DNA of 64,000 nt from Brassica napus (GCF_020379485.1 NC_063444.1:8318652-8382651), one strand, 5' to 3'. Counted from the stretch's first letter, positions 1 to 13,335 are shown. Notes: generated by a model from the letters alone, not told the origin. A program made the numbers and translations.

Positions 1-44
1 AATGCTGATCCCTTTTCCCCTTGTTTTCCTTCATCCACACTCAG

Positions 45-1784
45 ATGATTGCTACAGTATGCATGTTCCTTGCTGGAAAAGTTGAAGAAACTCCAAGGCC
101 GTTAAAAGATGTTATTGTTGTCTCCTATGAGATAATACACAAGAAGGATCCTGTTACTGCACAGAAAATCAAGCAAAAGGTCCCAATTCTATTTAGACCT
201 TCTCTACTCCGTTGCTTGATGTTTAGCTAGCTCAAAGTGAATGTGCTTGTTTTTCCCCGTATCTTCTATTTCCTATGACATTAGTTTTGTACTTACACCT
301 CCAGATTGTGCTTGTTCGTTGTTTATGTACAGTCCTTCTCTGTTACTATGATCGGTGTTGGTCACTGTATCGACTAGTTCTCTTCTGTGTGCTGAACGAA
401 CTTATTCGACTATTGCAGGAAGTATATGAGCAACAGAAAGAGCTTATACTAATCGGAGAAAAGATTGTACTTTCTACATTGGGGTTTGACTTCAATGTAA
501 ATCATCCTTATAAACCTCTTGTAGAAGCAATAAAGAAGTTTAAGGTCGCACAGAATGCTCTGGCCCAAGTTGCATGGAATTTTGTTAACGATGGGTACGT
601 TAAAAGTCTGTTTACTTGAAAAGATTCAGTTAGATCTATGTGCCTTTGTATTTTTCGTCTTCATACAATGAAAAGATGCTTGCAGTCTGCGGACGTCACT
701 CTGCCTGCAATTTAAGCCTCACCACATTGCGGCGGGTGCAATTTTTCTTGCTGCTAAGTTCCTTAAAGTGAAATTACCATCGGATGGAGATAAGGTTTGG
801 TGGCAAGAATTTGATGTCACACCTCGAATACTGGAGGGTAAGAGTACTATGATACTAAAGGAATTTTATGAGATTTTTGCCACCATTTCTGTTTGGCTTG
901 CGTGCTTTTTTCTGGATATGATCAACAGCTGCTGCTTTTTGTACGCTTCAGATGTGAGCAACCAAATGCTTGAGCTCTATGAGCAAAATAGTGTTCCTGC
1001 ATCTCAAGGAAGCCAAGTCGAAAGTAGTGTAGGTGGAGGATCGGCTCAACAAGTTGGTTCTAGGCCAATATCAGCCCGTCCAGCTCATGAACATTCAAAT
1101 TCTGACAATCCCGGGGGCTCGTCAAAAGCTACACAAAACCAGAGCAATGATAATGGGAGTGGGGAGGCAGGTAGTGTCATTACCGAGCATACAGAAACTC
1201 ATCAAGCGGATCAGTCTAGAACGAAAGTTGAGGCACCTGAGAAGGACAGAACAGAGAAAATAGATGCAAATCTTCCAGATGATAGCATCCCTCTTGATAA
1301 ATCTAGAAGTGTTGTGAAGTCAGGTGATGCCCCGGTTAGTCAATCGCCGAAAGATATAAAATTGCTTAGAGATAAGGTGAAGGCTAAACTAGAGGCTAAG
1401 AAGTCCCAAGGTGAGAAGACGAAGAAAAAGGATGTGATAGATGAGGATGATTTGATCGAAAGAGAACTGGAAGATGTGGAAATAGCTGTTGAAGATGCCA
1501 AAGACAGCCAGAAGAAGATTGGTACAGAGCACGGCGAGATTCTTGATGGAAACAACTTGGTGGGCAACAGCGAGGAAGGTGAAATGGTAGATGATGTTTC
1601 ATCAACAATGCCTAGCCGGAAGAGAAAAATGGAAAGCCCTTGTGAAAAACAGTTGGGAGAAGGAAAGAAGCAACACATAGACAACAGTGAGGATGCTGAA
1701 GGAGGTCTAAAGACAAGCCGAGTAGAAAGTAGCCATAATAGTCATGGTGATCGGGAGGCAAGAAGACACTCCCAAGAGAGGTAA
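45..1784 (+). CDS. CYCT1;4: Cyclin T (CYCT1;4/1;5 type), 5' partial
   Basis: Regulatory subunit of the P-TEFb-like kinase (partner CDKC), which phosphorylates the RNA polymerase II C-terminal domain in the nucleus. The 5' exons lie outside the window. Visible exons are about 45..179, 419..594, 686..837 and 952..1784, all with GT-AG borders that keep frame. The first three exons hold the cyclin box ([15 protein letters not shown], then [11 protein letters not shown], then [14 protein letters not shown] running into [12 protein letters not shown]). The last exon is a long Ser/Asp/Glu/Lys-rich tail with [18 protein letters not shown] and a basic SRKRKMESP segment, as in plant T-type cyclins. The stop at 1782..1784 overlaps a GTAAAG, so a further small exon cannot be excluded. 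The next gene downstream is the RRM gene at 9.4 kb, matching the recalled Arabidopsis order At4g19600-At4g19610. Choosing 1;4 over 1;5 rests on that order. Confidence 0.93.
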
Positions 1785-3361
1785 AGTGATTTGTTTGTTT
1801 TTGAACATTCTCATATGGGTCTCTAATAAGAGACAATTGGCAAACTTTTGATTCCCAGCCATGGTGTAGAACGAGCTGAGTGTATTTATAATGTTGGATT
1901 TATATTCTCCCTTATTCTTTGGTACTTGTACTACAACATAAACCAACAGTTGAGAAACTAAATCAGCTTTACATCATCCATCCGAAACCTCCTTATAGGC
2001 TAGGAACTCTACAGTTTTGATCGTTATTTGCACTAGAGTTGTTGTCCGCGCGTAATTTACTTAAAAGTTTTGTTAAGCAATGAATATACATGGTACAAAG
2101 TGCAAAGAACATATAATCTGATTAAAAACTTAAGTTGAATTGTATTTGTTAAACCATCATGTGAGCTTGTGTTGATGTTTGTTTTTGGTTTGATTTTATA
2201 TTGATAATTACTTCGTAACCCGTGTTTTTTCATACATTATCAGTTTTTCTATTGATTTATTTCGGAATTTAAAAACTCTTCATTCATACTGCCGTGCAAG
2301 ATCTTCGAACTTACCACAAATACTATCAGCAGCCTCTTTTTGTTCTCATTCCTTGTCCCGGAAGGTGGATCAAAAAAGTAGATTGTTTCTCTCTTTGACT
2401 GATGGTTGCAGCGAAACTGAAGAAAATGTACCAACCGAACATGGAATTCGTTCAAAAAAATCGAAGGTAAAAGAGTTTGAAGTTATTATTATCAAAATGA
2501 TTTGAACTCTTTCAAAGACCCAACATGTATTTCTTTTTGCATTGGGCTCTTTCATTAACCGATAGAAATATCAGTTAGTCTACCGTGTTTAGTCTGTGAT
2601 AAAAACAGTCTCTCTCTCCGGTTGGTTTGAATGGTAATGGAAATATGAATAGATCCTTAGGAAGAGAATCATGCTCTTTTGCTCTTAGAATCAGTTGTTA
2701 TAGAAGGAGTGGAAAGCGGTGACTAAGACCTGCAAATCTTTTTCTAAATGGTTACGGACTGAATTATTTTGGAGGTTAACAGTCACCTTTCAGTCGCTAA
2801 TTTGAGACTGAATTTATCAGTTGCAAAATCAGTCGGAAATCAGTAGGTAAGTATTATCCTAAACTTAAATCTGATACCCTAAACCCTAAACTTGTTTTAA
2901 AACCTTAAACGTTAAATATAAACCTTAAAACTTTAAACTTTTCACACAATAAACATTAATCTAAACCCTACCCTAAATACCATTTCTTAAAACCCTATAT
3001 CATAAATACAAACTCCAATTATAATATTTTGAAATTTAAAATATAAAATACCATAAATACATACTCCAGTTATAATATTTTGAAATTTAAAATATAAAAT
3101 TTTAATATCAAATCTTAAATTCAAACTTAAAGCTAATCTTTTTAATAATTAATCTCAAATCTTAAAACTATAACTCAAATACTATACACCAAACCCTATA
3201 CTCCAAATCACAAATCTAAATATCAAATCTAAAATTTCAAATTTCAATAAATAAAAACTCTAAGTTTATAAAGCTTACAAACCAACTTATTTCAAATCAC
3301 ATATTTAATTTCAACTCTCCCAAATTCCAAAACCACATACAACTATAAACTTAATCTCTAA
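1785..3361. other. Intergenic, AT-rich, no gene seen
   Basis: 3' flank of the cyclin T gene. No supported coding region. From about 2,860 to 3,340 the sequence is strongly A+T rich with many short degenerate CTAAACCC/TAAACC-like units (best at 2877..2893). They resemble decayed interstitial telomere-like or low-complexity DNA and do not form a regular array. Confidence 0.6.
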
Positions 3362-4833
3362 GAGCATCATTATCGGGGATCTTATCAGGGTTTTTAATAA
3401 AATTAAGAATTAAAAAAATAAAAAAAGGCAATTATCATTGAAGACATATCTTAATTAGGCCACACAAGCAACGTCTCTTGTATGCCACGTGTAGCTTTGA
3501 TAGAGTTTTGGGAGGAGAATACGAGGAAGGCAAAATCACTTTGCGAAGAACAAAATCATCGACTCCTCCTCCTCCTCCTCGGGAGCTTCCTTGCTACATC
3601 ACGAGTTTCCTCACGATCGTCATCCTCGGCGTGGGACTCAACGCGAAGTCCTGGATGGTTTATTAACCGCAACCGCCACCGTCTTCTGACTCTTCCCCGT
3701 CGCCGTCTGATCGTTTTCCAGGAATCACATCACTGGAGACGCCATCGAACAATCAGAACCTAGAGATTGAGGACATGTTTGCCAGCTAGAGAGCTTCAAG
3801 CCATCGACCGCTCTCCTCATCCTTCTCATCAAAGTCAGTCCCTTTTTTTTTCTTATCTCTTTTGATCTTCACTTGGAACCATACCCTTCACCATTCTTAA
3901 AGTCTCAGACTTTGATAAGTAATTCAAGTTTTAGTATAAGAGTTGACTTGATTTAGTAAAATCAATCTCAGTTCCCCTTCTAGGGGTTGATTTGTGTGTT
4001 TCATAGTATTACTGTAACTCGTTGTTAGTTTGTGAGTCTTCTTGTGTGTTAAAAAGGCAATGGCATCTTGTCTGATGATTGATACTATTATTGTAATTCG
4101 TTATGAGTTTGGAGTAAAAAAAGCAATGGCTTCTTGTCTGGTGATTGATATTTGATAATTTAATAAGTTGTCTGTTTCTTCTTCTTGGTTTGGTCTGTGC
4201 TATTGAATACTATTACTGTAACTGTTGTTAGTTCATAGTTTTATTGAGTGCAGGAAAGGCAAGGGCTTCTTGTTTGGTGATTTATAATTTGGAAGTTGTC
4301 TGTTTCTTTCTGCTAGATAATATCATTTTAGTACAATTGCTTATCGTCTGCCTCTCCGTCATGTCTCTCGGGGCTGTCATCACCACCGCGGAGGCGCAGG
4401 AGATTCTGTGGATACGATGAAGGAGAGTCGGAGATACGGTGCGGCCGGGATGTTGGCAGGTTTATCTCATTTCCCTCTTCATCGGAGCCTGCACCATCAG
4501 AGGTTAGTGTATCTCGTTTTACCATGCTTTGTTTAAGTTGGACTGTTTTACGTTTTAACAGATTCATGATTATCATAATAATCACCGAGAGATTCCTATC
4601 GTTAATTTATTCCCTTGAGTTGATGAATAATGAAAGTGTATTCACAAGATCAAATGTTCTTTCTCAGGTTCTTTCTTCTTTAAGTTTTTTCAATTATTTT
4701 TTTAAGAACCTACTTAAGAAACTTGCAATGGAGGACACAAATTTAGGTGTCTCTTAACTAAAATTTTTAACACAAATTTATTACTAAACAATTGATTAAG
4801 AGACCCTAATGAGTTCTAGGGATAAAGATGCTC
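3362..4833. mobile_element. Non-autonomous PIF/Harbinger-like element, ~1.5 kb
   Basis: The left end begins GAGCATCATTATC and the right end, reverse-complemented, begins GAGCATCTTTATCC, giving an imperfect terminal inverted repeat of about 14 bp. The left flank is TAA and the right flank TAC, close to the 3-bp TWA duplication of PIF/Harbinger elements but not exact. The interior has two GC-richer stretches (about 3,478-3,830 and 4,328-4,510) with short open frames that I do not recognise; they may be captured host sequence. No transposase is visible. Confidence 0.5.
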
Positions 4834-5435
4834 TACACTTTCATTTCCCAAACCCTCTTACATATCAATACAATTGGTCACATCTCTTATTTCTCACCTT
4901 ACAACCACAACCACATATCACATATAGTTAAAAAAAATATCTCATGTACACACCACTACATGGATTACAATTTTGGCATTTGGTTAGATTAATCTAAGGG
5001 CTCTTATCCATTTGTGTTTTCTCCTTTCTCAACCACATGTCTCTTATCTCTATTTCCAATCTCTCTCCCGCGTCCACCCTTTTCTGTGTTTCATCCTCTT
5101 TCTTTTTGCGAAGAAGCTACTGACGTTCATCCTCTGTCGTAATCCATCTTTTTCTTTTTTCATTGTTCTTAGTTTTCTCTCTTTCTCTTCACTTCTTAAA
5201 GCTATGCCTACTCTAATTGAATTTTGTTTTGTTTAAAGATTTGAGAAGTTATGAAACGGAAAGGTCTCCGGTGTGGAGAGGGAGCTTCGGTGTGGCTCCT
5301 CAAATCGCGGCGTGGAAGGAGGAGGAGAGGAAGCTTCGATGTGGCTCTACCTCATCTCGTCGTCACCTCTCTCCACTTCATCTCCGGTCATCAAGTTCTT
5401 CTCAGCCTCTCTTTGCCATGAACCTCGCCGGTCAA

Positions 5436-5456
5436 GCTCTCTCTCTCTCTGTCTCA

Positions 5457-5529
<73 letters not shown>
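5436..5529. repeat. (CT)n microsatellite
   Basis: Nearly uninterrupted CT dinucleotides with two short breaks. The surrounding 4,834-6,116 has no gene I can support; open frames there are mostly products of this repeat. The flanking segment 5,217-5,960 is richer in G+C and purine/pyrimidine-skewed. Confidence 0.95.
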
Positions 5530-5532
<3 letters not shown>

Positions 5533-6178
5533 TTTGTATTGTTTTTGGTAAAGTAAGGTGGGTGGCGAGGAGAGGTAGTGGTCGTGAGCTTGAAGACAGA
5601 GGAGGTACGACGTCGTGGTGCGGTGGTGGTGGTGCAAGCCGTCTCTGGTCAATGGACAGTGAAGACAAAGCTTTAGGGTCGTCCCGTCTGAGTTATCAGC
5701 CAGGAATGGGGAAAGCTGAGAAAGAGCGAAGACAAGGACGTGAGTTAAGGGGCACCGGAGAGCACAGCGGCAGCGGTTTGGAAAAATAGATTCTACGTCG
5801 TATTTCATCTTCTTCTCAGAAAAATCGGAGGGGAAGAGATAGATTATATAGTGATTGCACTAAATGATGGAGCTTTATGGGTCACGATTTAACGTTACAG
5901 AGGAGAAGCTAAAGAGGTGAAATCGGCTGGGTTTCTCCAAGGAAAAAGATCAAAAAGAAGTCGATCAGTCGGCGACGAAAGCGATTGGTTTCACTGTAGT
6001 AGATGACATGACATAATATAGTAATGTGATTGGTCTAAATTAATTTGTGGACATGGCATAGCTAAACATTGAGCTTATTCTCCTTTTAGTATTGTAAGAT
6101 TTCCTTTGTATTATAACTAGTGTTTAGCCCCACGTATACGGGCAAGGATTTGTTAACTTTAACATGTATTAACACTAC

Positions 6179-6436
6179 GGGTCCGACTGGTGACCATCCG
6201 GGAAACAAGAGGAACGAATAAAAAAGGAATGTACGGGAATAAAATACCAGGAATGAAAAGGAATGGTTGTTCCTTATCAAATTTGACAAAAAATAATTTT
6301 GTTTTTTAATTCTCTACAAAAAAAAAGGAACGAAAGGGAATGAGAGAAAATTATTATTCCTTGTGAATGGTAATTTTTTTTAGAAACGTTAGGGAATGCA
6401 TTATTCCTCGTCGTTCCTTGGTCACCATTCATACCC
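6179..6436. mobile_element. MITE, 258 bp, GGGT termini
   Basis: Terminal inverted repeats share GGGT..GA.TGGTGACCA at both ends. The element is flanked by TAC on each side (6176..6178 and 6437..6439), so the target duplication is 3 bp. Internal sequence is rich in GGAATG/CATTCC. A Harbinger-type origin is likely from the 3-bp duplication and G-run ends, though TAC is not the usual TAA/TTA. Confidence 0.6.
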
Positions 6437-6654
6437 TACATTTTCTTGTTAAAATATATCGTAGATTATAGATAATATATCAAGAAGAGTGTTAATTAAT
6501 TTGTGTTTGCATAAACCCATAAATTGTTGATAATATATATAGAAAACTACAACAACTTGTAATCATTATAAGCTAAGATGCCATTGTTTACAATTATTAC
6601 TTTAACCTGGTCCACACATTACTACTAGTGATATGCTAGCTTCGTGTTCTTTAA

Positions 6655-6885
6655 GGGCAACATTATCGGTAAAAGTTCTTAATTTTCTTTTTTTCTTTTT
6701 TTTTTCCGATTAAAAAAAAAAAAATAGAAACGAACCAATCGCGGGCCGCCATGTCAGTGAGGCCCGCGAACGCGGCCCGCGAACAGTACAAGGACCAAGC
6801 CAAAACGACTTCTCCTCTTCGGTTTTGGTGTTTTTGTGGGTCCCCTCCCCTTAAGGACCAAATTTTGTGCCTGATAATGTTGCCC
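6655..6885. mobile_element. Harbinger-type MITE, 231 bp
   Basis: Ends match as GGGCAACATTATC and its reverse complement GATAATGTTGCCC. Both flanks are TAA (6652..6654 and 6886..6888), the typical PIF/Harbinger target duplication. The interior contains several GCGGGCC/GGCCCGCG blocks able to pair with each other. Confidence 0.8.
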
Positions 6886-8754
6886 TAACGGCAAGATGAT
6901 CTCTAGTTTTTATTTTGCTCTATATCCACAAAAACTTCAATAATCACAAAAAAAAAAAAACTCAATAACATTAAAGCTTTCTAGGTTAGCCGCAAGAAAG
7001 TGGTAAAAAAAAACACGTGTTATGATTTTTTTTTATTGAACCTGCATTTTAAGATTCTTCTCGATCGTCTTTTCTACAATAATCACTAACCATAAAATTC
7101 AACGATAAGATAAAACATATATAAAATCTTCAGTTTCTGTGTAATAGACTCAAATCGATTTGTAAAATATTTGAATATGTTTTGTTATAAGAAAACATAT
7201 TTTTAAAATATATATAGTTAAACCGTAACACAACGATTTGTAAATAATCAGTTTGTATATATAGCAGGTTCATATATACGTATTGTTACCTAAATTACCG
7301 ACAAAACTCTGAGTTTTCTTTTTCGTTTGAAGAACTCTTTAAAACTGGAGTATATTAAGTACCATTTTCATCCTGAATCATGAATAAATAATTAAAAGAA
7401 TGAGAAAGCATTGAATTGAAAATTGAAGAAAATTAATCTGAAAAGGAGAAATATAAACCTGTATAGATTTTTTTCTACCCTCAAAACACTGGAAAAATGA
7501 AGAAAAAACGTTGATAAAAGAAAGAAATAGGAAAAATCAATTAGTTGTTTGAAGTTATATAGAAGTTAGACAATTTGATATTGTTGGGAAAAAAAAGTCT
7601 TTGAAATCGTGATAGAATTTCTAACTATATTTCTTGGAAGTTTGAACATGTTACTGGTATGAGAAAATTTAGGAATCAGTTTTGTCTTATAGTTTTCGAA
7701 AAATTGAATTTGTTATTTTTAATTGATTTGTTATTTTTGAAACACAATGCCAAATATCAACTTTTTATTGGACGAGTGACTTCCAATTTAGTATATAAAC
7801 TAGTGTTATATCAAATTATCATATAAATTTAACATGTATTACTATTACATTTTAAAGTCAAAAATATACCAACTCCATATAGATTATCTCCTCCTATTAC
7901 CGCGTATCAAGAGATGTTGAAGAGTGTTCATATATATATACATAAAGTCATAAATTGTGGATATATAATATATCTAGAAAATTATAACAATTTACAAAAT
8001 AAGCTAAAATACCTCTTTATAAAATATTACCTTAATCTCAGTCTACACAACAACACCGATATGCCATCTTCACGTTTTTTTCTCTCCATCTTCACGTTCT
8101 TAATAGGAAAGATGAACACCATTTCTTTTGTACTATATCCATAATATACGAAACAATTTACCCCAAAAAAACTCAATAACGCTGAAACTTTGCATAGTTA
8201 ACTAAAAGAAAAGTGATAAAATATTTACTTTGTATTTCCATTTCAGATTTTTAAAATCTATATGCCCAGCCTCATTGTCCCTTAGTCTTCCTATGAATAA
8301 TCTATTAAAACAACTTGAAGCTGAACAAAAAGAATATGAGAGTATTTAATTAAGAAGAAACACCGAACTTGGACATAATGAAGTCATAAGCTATATAGTT
8401 ATTGTTGCAACACTCAAAACCCAAAAAATTACTAAGAAACAAACGACAAAGAATAAGAGAGAGGGATAGAAGACAGAAGAAATAAGTTATAGATGAAACA
8501 ATTTGAAATTGTGCCATGAAATAAGGTGTTCATTAGAGAAAATTTAGGGATTTAAGATTTTACGGTTTTAAGAAATTAGAGATCGTGGTTAGTGGAGCTC
8601 TTTTTTGATTGGAGACATTTCTTTTTTCAGTTGGTTTATTTGCGAGAGTTTTTAATCCTTATGTTGATAATTAATTAGTTTTTTTTATTTGTAAAATAAT
8701 GACATGTGGCAAAATCTTATTGTTCAAGTGACTTGTGATTTAATATATAAAAGA

Positions 8755-9408
8755 TGATATATAAGGAAGAGAAGACCTCCCTGGAGATTTTTTGCCGATA
8801 TATTTACACTTGTCAAATAGGAAACAGAATGGTCAATTGATTTGGCAATGTTGTGTTTTTAGTTAGAACTTTGGTACAATGGTCTAACCTTGTTCCATTT
8901 GTCTGTTGGTCATTGTTAATTTTTCATATATCGGTTATCGTGCTAACCAAACCGGTTAGCCATACATCAAATCAAGAACAGATCTGTTGAGTAAGAGACT
9001 TACGTATGAGTGACGACCAAAGAAAAAAAAACTCTAAAGCCTCATTTTAGTTTCGGTTACAAGTTTTTGGCTGTATAATTGGGATTCGGTTTGGTTTATT
9101 AAGTATTTTAAAAATACAACTATTTGGTTATTTGGACCGGACCGGTTCGGTTCTAAATAAAATGTGGAAAGCCGACCTAAAGTAGGAACAGCAAAAGACC
9201 TAAAAACCCTCTCGCTGTCCCTCTTATTCTTCCTTCGTCTCTCCCTCGTCCCGGCGGCTGAGTTAATTGTTCCGACACTAGAGTCTTCCAGAAACATTTG
9301 CAAAAAAAGGATTAAAGTCTTGTCTTTCGTCTCTTAGAAAACCTAATTTCGAGGTCCCTTCGGAGTCTACAATTCTCATAACCAGCTCTTCTTTTGCAAA
9401 ACTAAAAG
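8755..9408. other. 5' flank of the RRM gene
   Basis: Spacer between the Helitron and the RRM gene. It should contain the promoter and 5' leader of the gene beginning at 9409. No clear TATA motif was singled out. Confidence 0.5.
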
Positions 9409-12400
9409 ATGTAAGTATTGTTTTCCCGGAAACTGTTCCTTCTTCCTACTGAGGTTTCGCAGAAACCAAGTTGACTCATCTTCTCTTGTCGGGTTTTTTG
9501 TAAATTCCAGGTCGAGGATCTGTGTGAAGAATCTGCCCAAAGAAGTGGCAGAGGCTCGTCTTCGAGATGTTTTCTCAAAGAAAGGAGAAATCACAGACGC
9601 TAAATTGCTGCGTTCCAGGTACTACTACTACTATATTCAAAGTCTCGTTATTTCACAACTAAGTTTTGTGTCTTTTCTCGTTTTAATTTGAATATATATT
9701 TATTTGCTTCGCAGGGAAGGTACAAGTAGACAAATGGCTTTTATTGGGTTCCGTAGTGAACAAGATGCTCAAGAAGCTATTAAGTACTTCAACAACTCTT
9801 ACCTTGATACTTTCCGTATCTCTGTTGAGGTTTGCACTTCAAAAACTTGGAGAGACTCTTGTTTTCACCTCTGTAGACTAGTCTTGAATTCTTCCTTTTA
9901 ACTTAATAGATTGCTCGTAAAGTCGGAGACGAGAACGCTCCCCGTCCTTGGAGTCGTCATTCGCTCAAGAAAGAAGAAAACGGTGGAAAGTCTTCTAACA
10001 AAAAGGGTAAGAAGGAGCAAGATGTTGATGATCCCATGCGCGAGGAGTTTCTCGACGTTATGCTGAGGGGCAAGTCGAAGATATGGTCAAATGACACGTC
10101 GGTTGCTCCTTCCGTTAAAGTAGCTAAGAAAGCTGATGAGCCAGTTGTTGTTTCCAGTGGTGCTGCTGAGAGGTCATCAGATACTGAAAAGAGTAAAAAG
10201 AGGAACGTTGTTGCTCCTACTGATGATGTTGATGATTTGGAGTACTTCAAGAGCAGGGTCAAGAAAAACCTCTCGGATTCGGACAGTGATAGTGAATCTG
10301 GTAGTGATGAAGACAAAGCTGATGATGGTGATGATGACGCTGATACTCGTATTTCTCCCGTTGATGGCGATGATGATGAAGTTGAGGAAGGTGGTGATGA
10401 AGATGCCATGGAGGTGGAAGAAGAAGATGATGGCAAGCTGGCTCAAGATTCTAAACCTGACAGTGATGATGTTCTCCAGACTGGTCGCCTTTTCGTCCGG
10501 AACCTGCCTTACACTGCAACGTAATGAATTGTCTTATTCATCTTCTGTTTTATGTTTATCCTTCTGTTGTTCATCTTTTACACCTCTGATTGCTGTCAAT
10601 AATATATTGCAACAGGGAAGAAGATCTTATGGAACATTTTAGCCCATTCGGTGAGATATCAGAGGTCCATCTTGTTCTTGACAGGGAGACTAAAAGGTCC
10701 AAAGGAGTTGCCTACATCCTCTACCAGGTTCCGGAACATGCAGCAAGGTATTATATATACATGCCAACACTTAGCCTTCTGTTTTTTTTTTTTACTCTCT
10801 CCATTTACATGTTAGTTCAGGTTTTGAATGATTTTTGGATTGTGATGCAGGGCAATGGAGGTATTAGATAACGATTTTTTCCAGGGGCGGTTGCTTCATG
10901 TTTTACCATCCAAGCCTCGTGTAACGTTTGATAAACAAGTGTCAGTGTCCTTTCCCTTTCTAAGTTTCGGTCTTTATGGAGAAATTTCATTAGTTGTTTA
11001 CCAATTACGATGGCTTTTCTCAACAGGGATGAAACTTCTAATCTGTCTAAAACATTCAAGCAAAAGAAGGAGGAAGCAAGAAAGGCGTCTGAAGCAGGTG
11101 GAAACACAAAGGCTTGGAATAGTTTGTTCATGCGACAGGACACCGTAAGTTTTTTCTTGTTTCAAAAAAAATGCATCCATTTATGTTATTTATAATCTGT
11201 TCTTTTATTATTTTGCTTCATGCCTTCATCTTTTTTTTTCTTTCCATTTTGCTGTTATAGATTCTAGAAAACACAGTCAGGGTGTATGGTGTAAGCAAGA
11301 GTGAGCTACTTGACCGTGAATCTGATGACCCTGCCGTACGCCTTGCTCTGGCTGAAACAAAAGTGATTGCGGAGACCAAAGAAGCCCTCGCTAAGGCTGG
11401 AGTTAATGTCCCTGCTTTGGAAGAGTTCGCTACAGGGAAAGGCGACGAGAAGAACCGAAGCAAACATATTCTCTTGGTTAAGAATTTGCCATTTGCTTCG
11501 ACTGAAAAGGAACTGGCACAAATGTTTGGAAAATTTGGAATTGAAAAAATTATTCTCCCTCCAACGAAGACAATGGCCTTGGTATTTTTTTCTTTCCTTC
11601 TGTGTGTTCTACAACCAATATAGTTGCGTGTTCTCTAACCCTTTGTTACATGACCTCCAGGTTGTTTTCCTTGAACCGGCTGATGCACGTTCAGCTATTA
11701 AGAAGATGGCATACAAGCGTTACAAGTAAGCTTAAACATTAACTTTGATGTTTATTAAACCAAGAAGGGAAGAACAGTAAAGTGATAATTGTTTCAGTCT
11801 AAATATTTATAATCCTCATTCTTTCCCTAGAGTGCTTCTTGGAGATAAATTTAAACAAAACTGCCTTATCAAATTTCTTGTTGTTACTGCAGAGATGCTC
11901 CCCTGTATCTCGAGTGGGCTCCTGCAGATATTCTTGAGCCAAAAACAGTTCCTGAGAACAAAGAAGAGAAGAGTGATGATGGAGTAAATGATCTGAGAAG
12001 AGTCAAATTGGAACAGGAGGTTAACCTCGATCCTGACGTAACTGAGGTATGTCAAGTTATGAAATCTGTGGACGTTATTATATCATATTATTGTGTTAGT
12101 TTAAAAAATCTTGGTTAGCTTGGTTAACTGAAGTTTATTTGAGTCTTACCTTTTGTGGCTGTATACGAATTTAGTTAAATATCTTGCGAGTTGCGAGTTT
12201 CAGGTTAGGTACTGTATAATTTATGTTCCATGGGCTTGAAATATCTGTCTTCTGATCAATTTTGTAGACGAAAATGTTACTTACACTTATCTTTTGAATT
12301 AGTCTGTCTGTAACTTTTTACTCGTTGCGTTATATTTCAGTCAAATGTCCTTCATGTTACGAATCTGAGCTTCAAAACGACTGATGAGAGTTTGATGAAG

Positions 12401-13335
12401 CATTTGAAAGACCTGGTGAAGCAGGGAAAGATACTGAGTGTGAAGGTAAGTTGTTTGTTCATTGGTGATGTCACTTGAATGGTATGCACTGAACTATTGA
12501 GTCTGTTTTTAAGTATTTCTTTATTAATCCATCATGAGCAGATAATGAAGCATGTAAAGAATGGGAAGAATGTTTCAAGCGGTTATGGTTTTCTCGAATT
12601 CGACTCTGTTGAGACAGCGACCAGTGTCTTTAGAGATCTACAGGTATATAATAAGTCAAGCCTCTTTGAAACTTAAAAGTTGATTGGATTCGAATCGACG
12701 TTGGGAAGTGACATTTTTTCTGTTTGATTTTTCAGGGAACTTCTCTTGATGGGCATGCTTTGAAGTTGAGGTTTACTGAACACAAGCGTAGGGACACGGT
12801 TGCCAAAGGCTCAGACAAAATTTCAACAAAGCTACATGTGAAAAATGTAGCTTTTGAGACAACCGAGAAGGAATTAAGACAGCTTTTTAGTCCATTTGGA
12901 CAGGTAAACAGTGCAATAGCTTAAGTTTTGGTCTAATGCCTGTTTCAGTTTAAGATTGTTTTCTTTACAACAAACCACATTCGTTCATGTTTCTTTTTGT
13001 TGCCTCAGATCAAGGGTCTCAGGCTTCCAAAGAGGAATATAGGACAGTACGCAGGTTATGCTTTTGTTGAATTCATGACAAAGCAAGAAGCTTCAAACGC
13101 CAAAAAAGCACTGTCGAGCACCCATTTCTACGGACGCCATTTGGTATGACTTATGTTACACTCTTATATCTCTCTCAAGGCTCTAGGTTTGTATGCTTTC
13201 TCGACTCTTTTTTTACCTTCATTGCAGGTGATCGAGTGGGCCAAAGACGACACTAGCATGGAAGAGAAGAGGCGTCGTTCTGCTGCCAAGTATCAAGAAA
13301 ACGACACTCCAAAGAGAAGGAGAACAGCTGAATAG
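9409..13335 (+). CDS. Multiple-RRM protein, Mrd1/RBM19-like
   Basis: Likely nucleolar factor for 18S pre-rRNA processing, by similarity to yeast Mrd1 and animal RBM19. Fifteen exons: 9409..9410, 9511..9618, 9715..9829, 9910..10520, 10616..10747, 10851..10940, 11027..11144, 11261..11581, 11661..11725, 11893..12046, 12341..12445, 12542..12643, 12736..12903, 13009..13143, 13228..13335. They sum to 2,334 nt, a 777-residue protein with no frame break. The start codon is split: AT ends exon 1, G begins exon 2. Five RRMs are visible: RRM1 at the N-terminus (RICVKNLPK), RRM2 after an acidic Asp/Glu/Ser tract (GRLFVRNLPYTAT), RRM3 (KHILLVKNLPFAST), RRM4 (NVLHVTNLSF) and RRM5 (KLHVKNVAFETT). The tail is basic (PKRRRTAE). 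Matches Arabidopsis At4g19610 as I recall it. Confidence 0.92.

Larger units (their letters stand above)
6117..8754 (-). mobile_element. Helitron, minus orientation, with nested MITEs
   Basis: Read on the minus strand, the 3' end is a short GC-rich hairpin (GCCCGTATACGTGGGGC) followed by CTAG at 6117..6120 and then T, the usual Helitron end. The 5' end on the right begins TCTTTTATATATTAAATC (ending near 8754) with an A flank, so insertion was between A and T. A second, related 5'-like motif lies near 7,785-7,803, so two tandem or nested Helitrons are possible. No Rep/helicase gene is visible, so it is non-autonomous. Two MITEs lie inside. Confidence 0.55.

Noticed and set aside
2877..3000. 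CTAAACCC-like words suggesting interstitial telomere DNA
   Set aside because: Too irregular and too few exact heptamers to call a telomeric array.
5217..5808. Long open frames on both strands around the CT repeat
   Set aside because: Driven by the (CT)n microsatellite and its flanks; no recognisable domain.
9957..10446. Minus-strand and alternate-frame open frames in the RRM gene's acidic exon
   Set aside because: Mirror images of the Asp/Glu/Ser codon run in the real exon 9910..10520.
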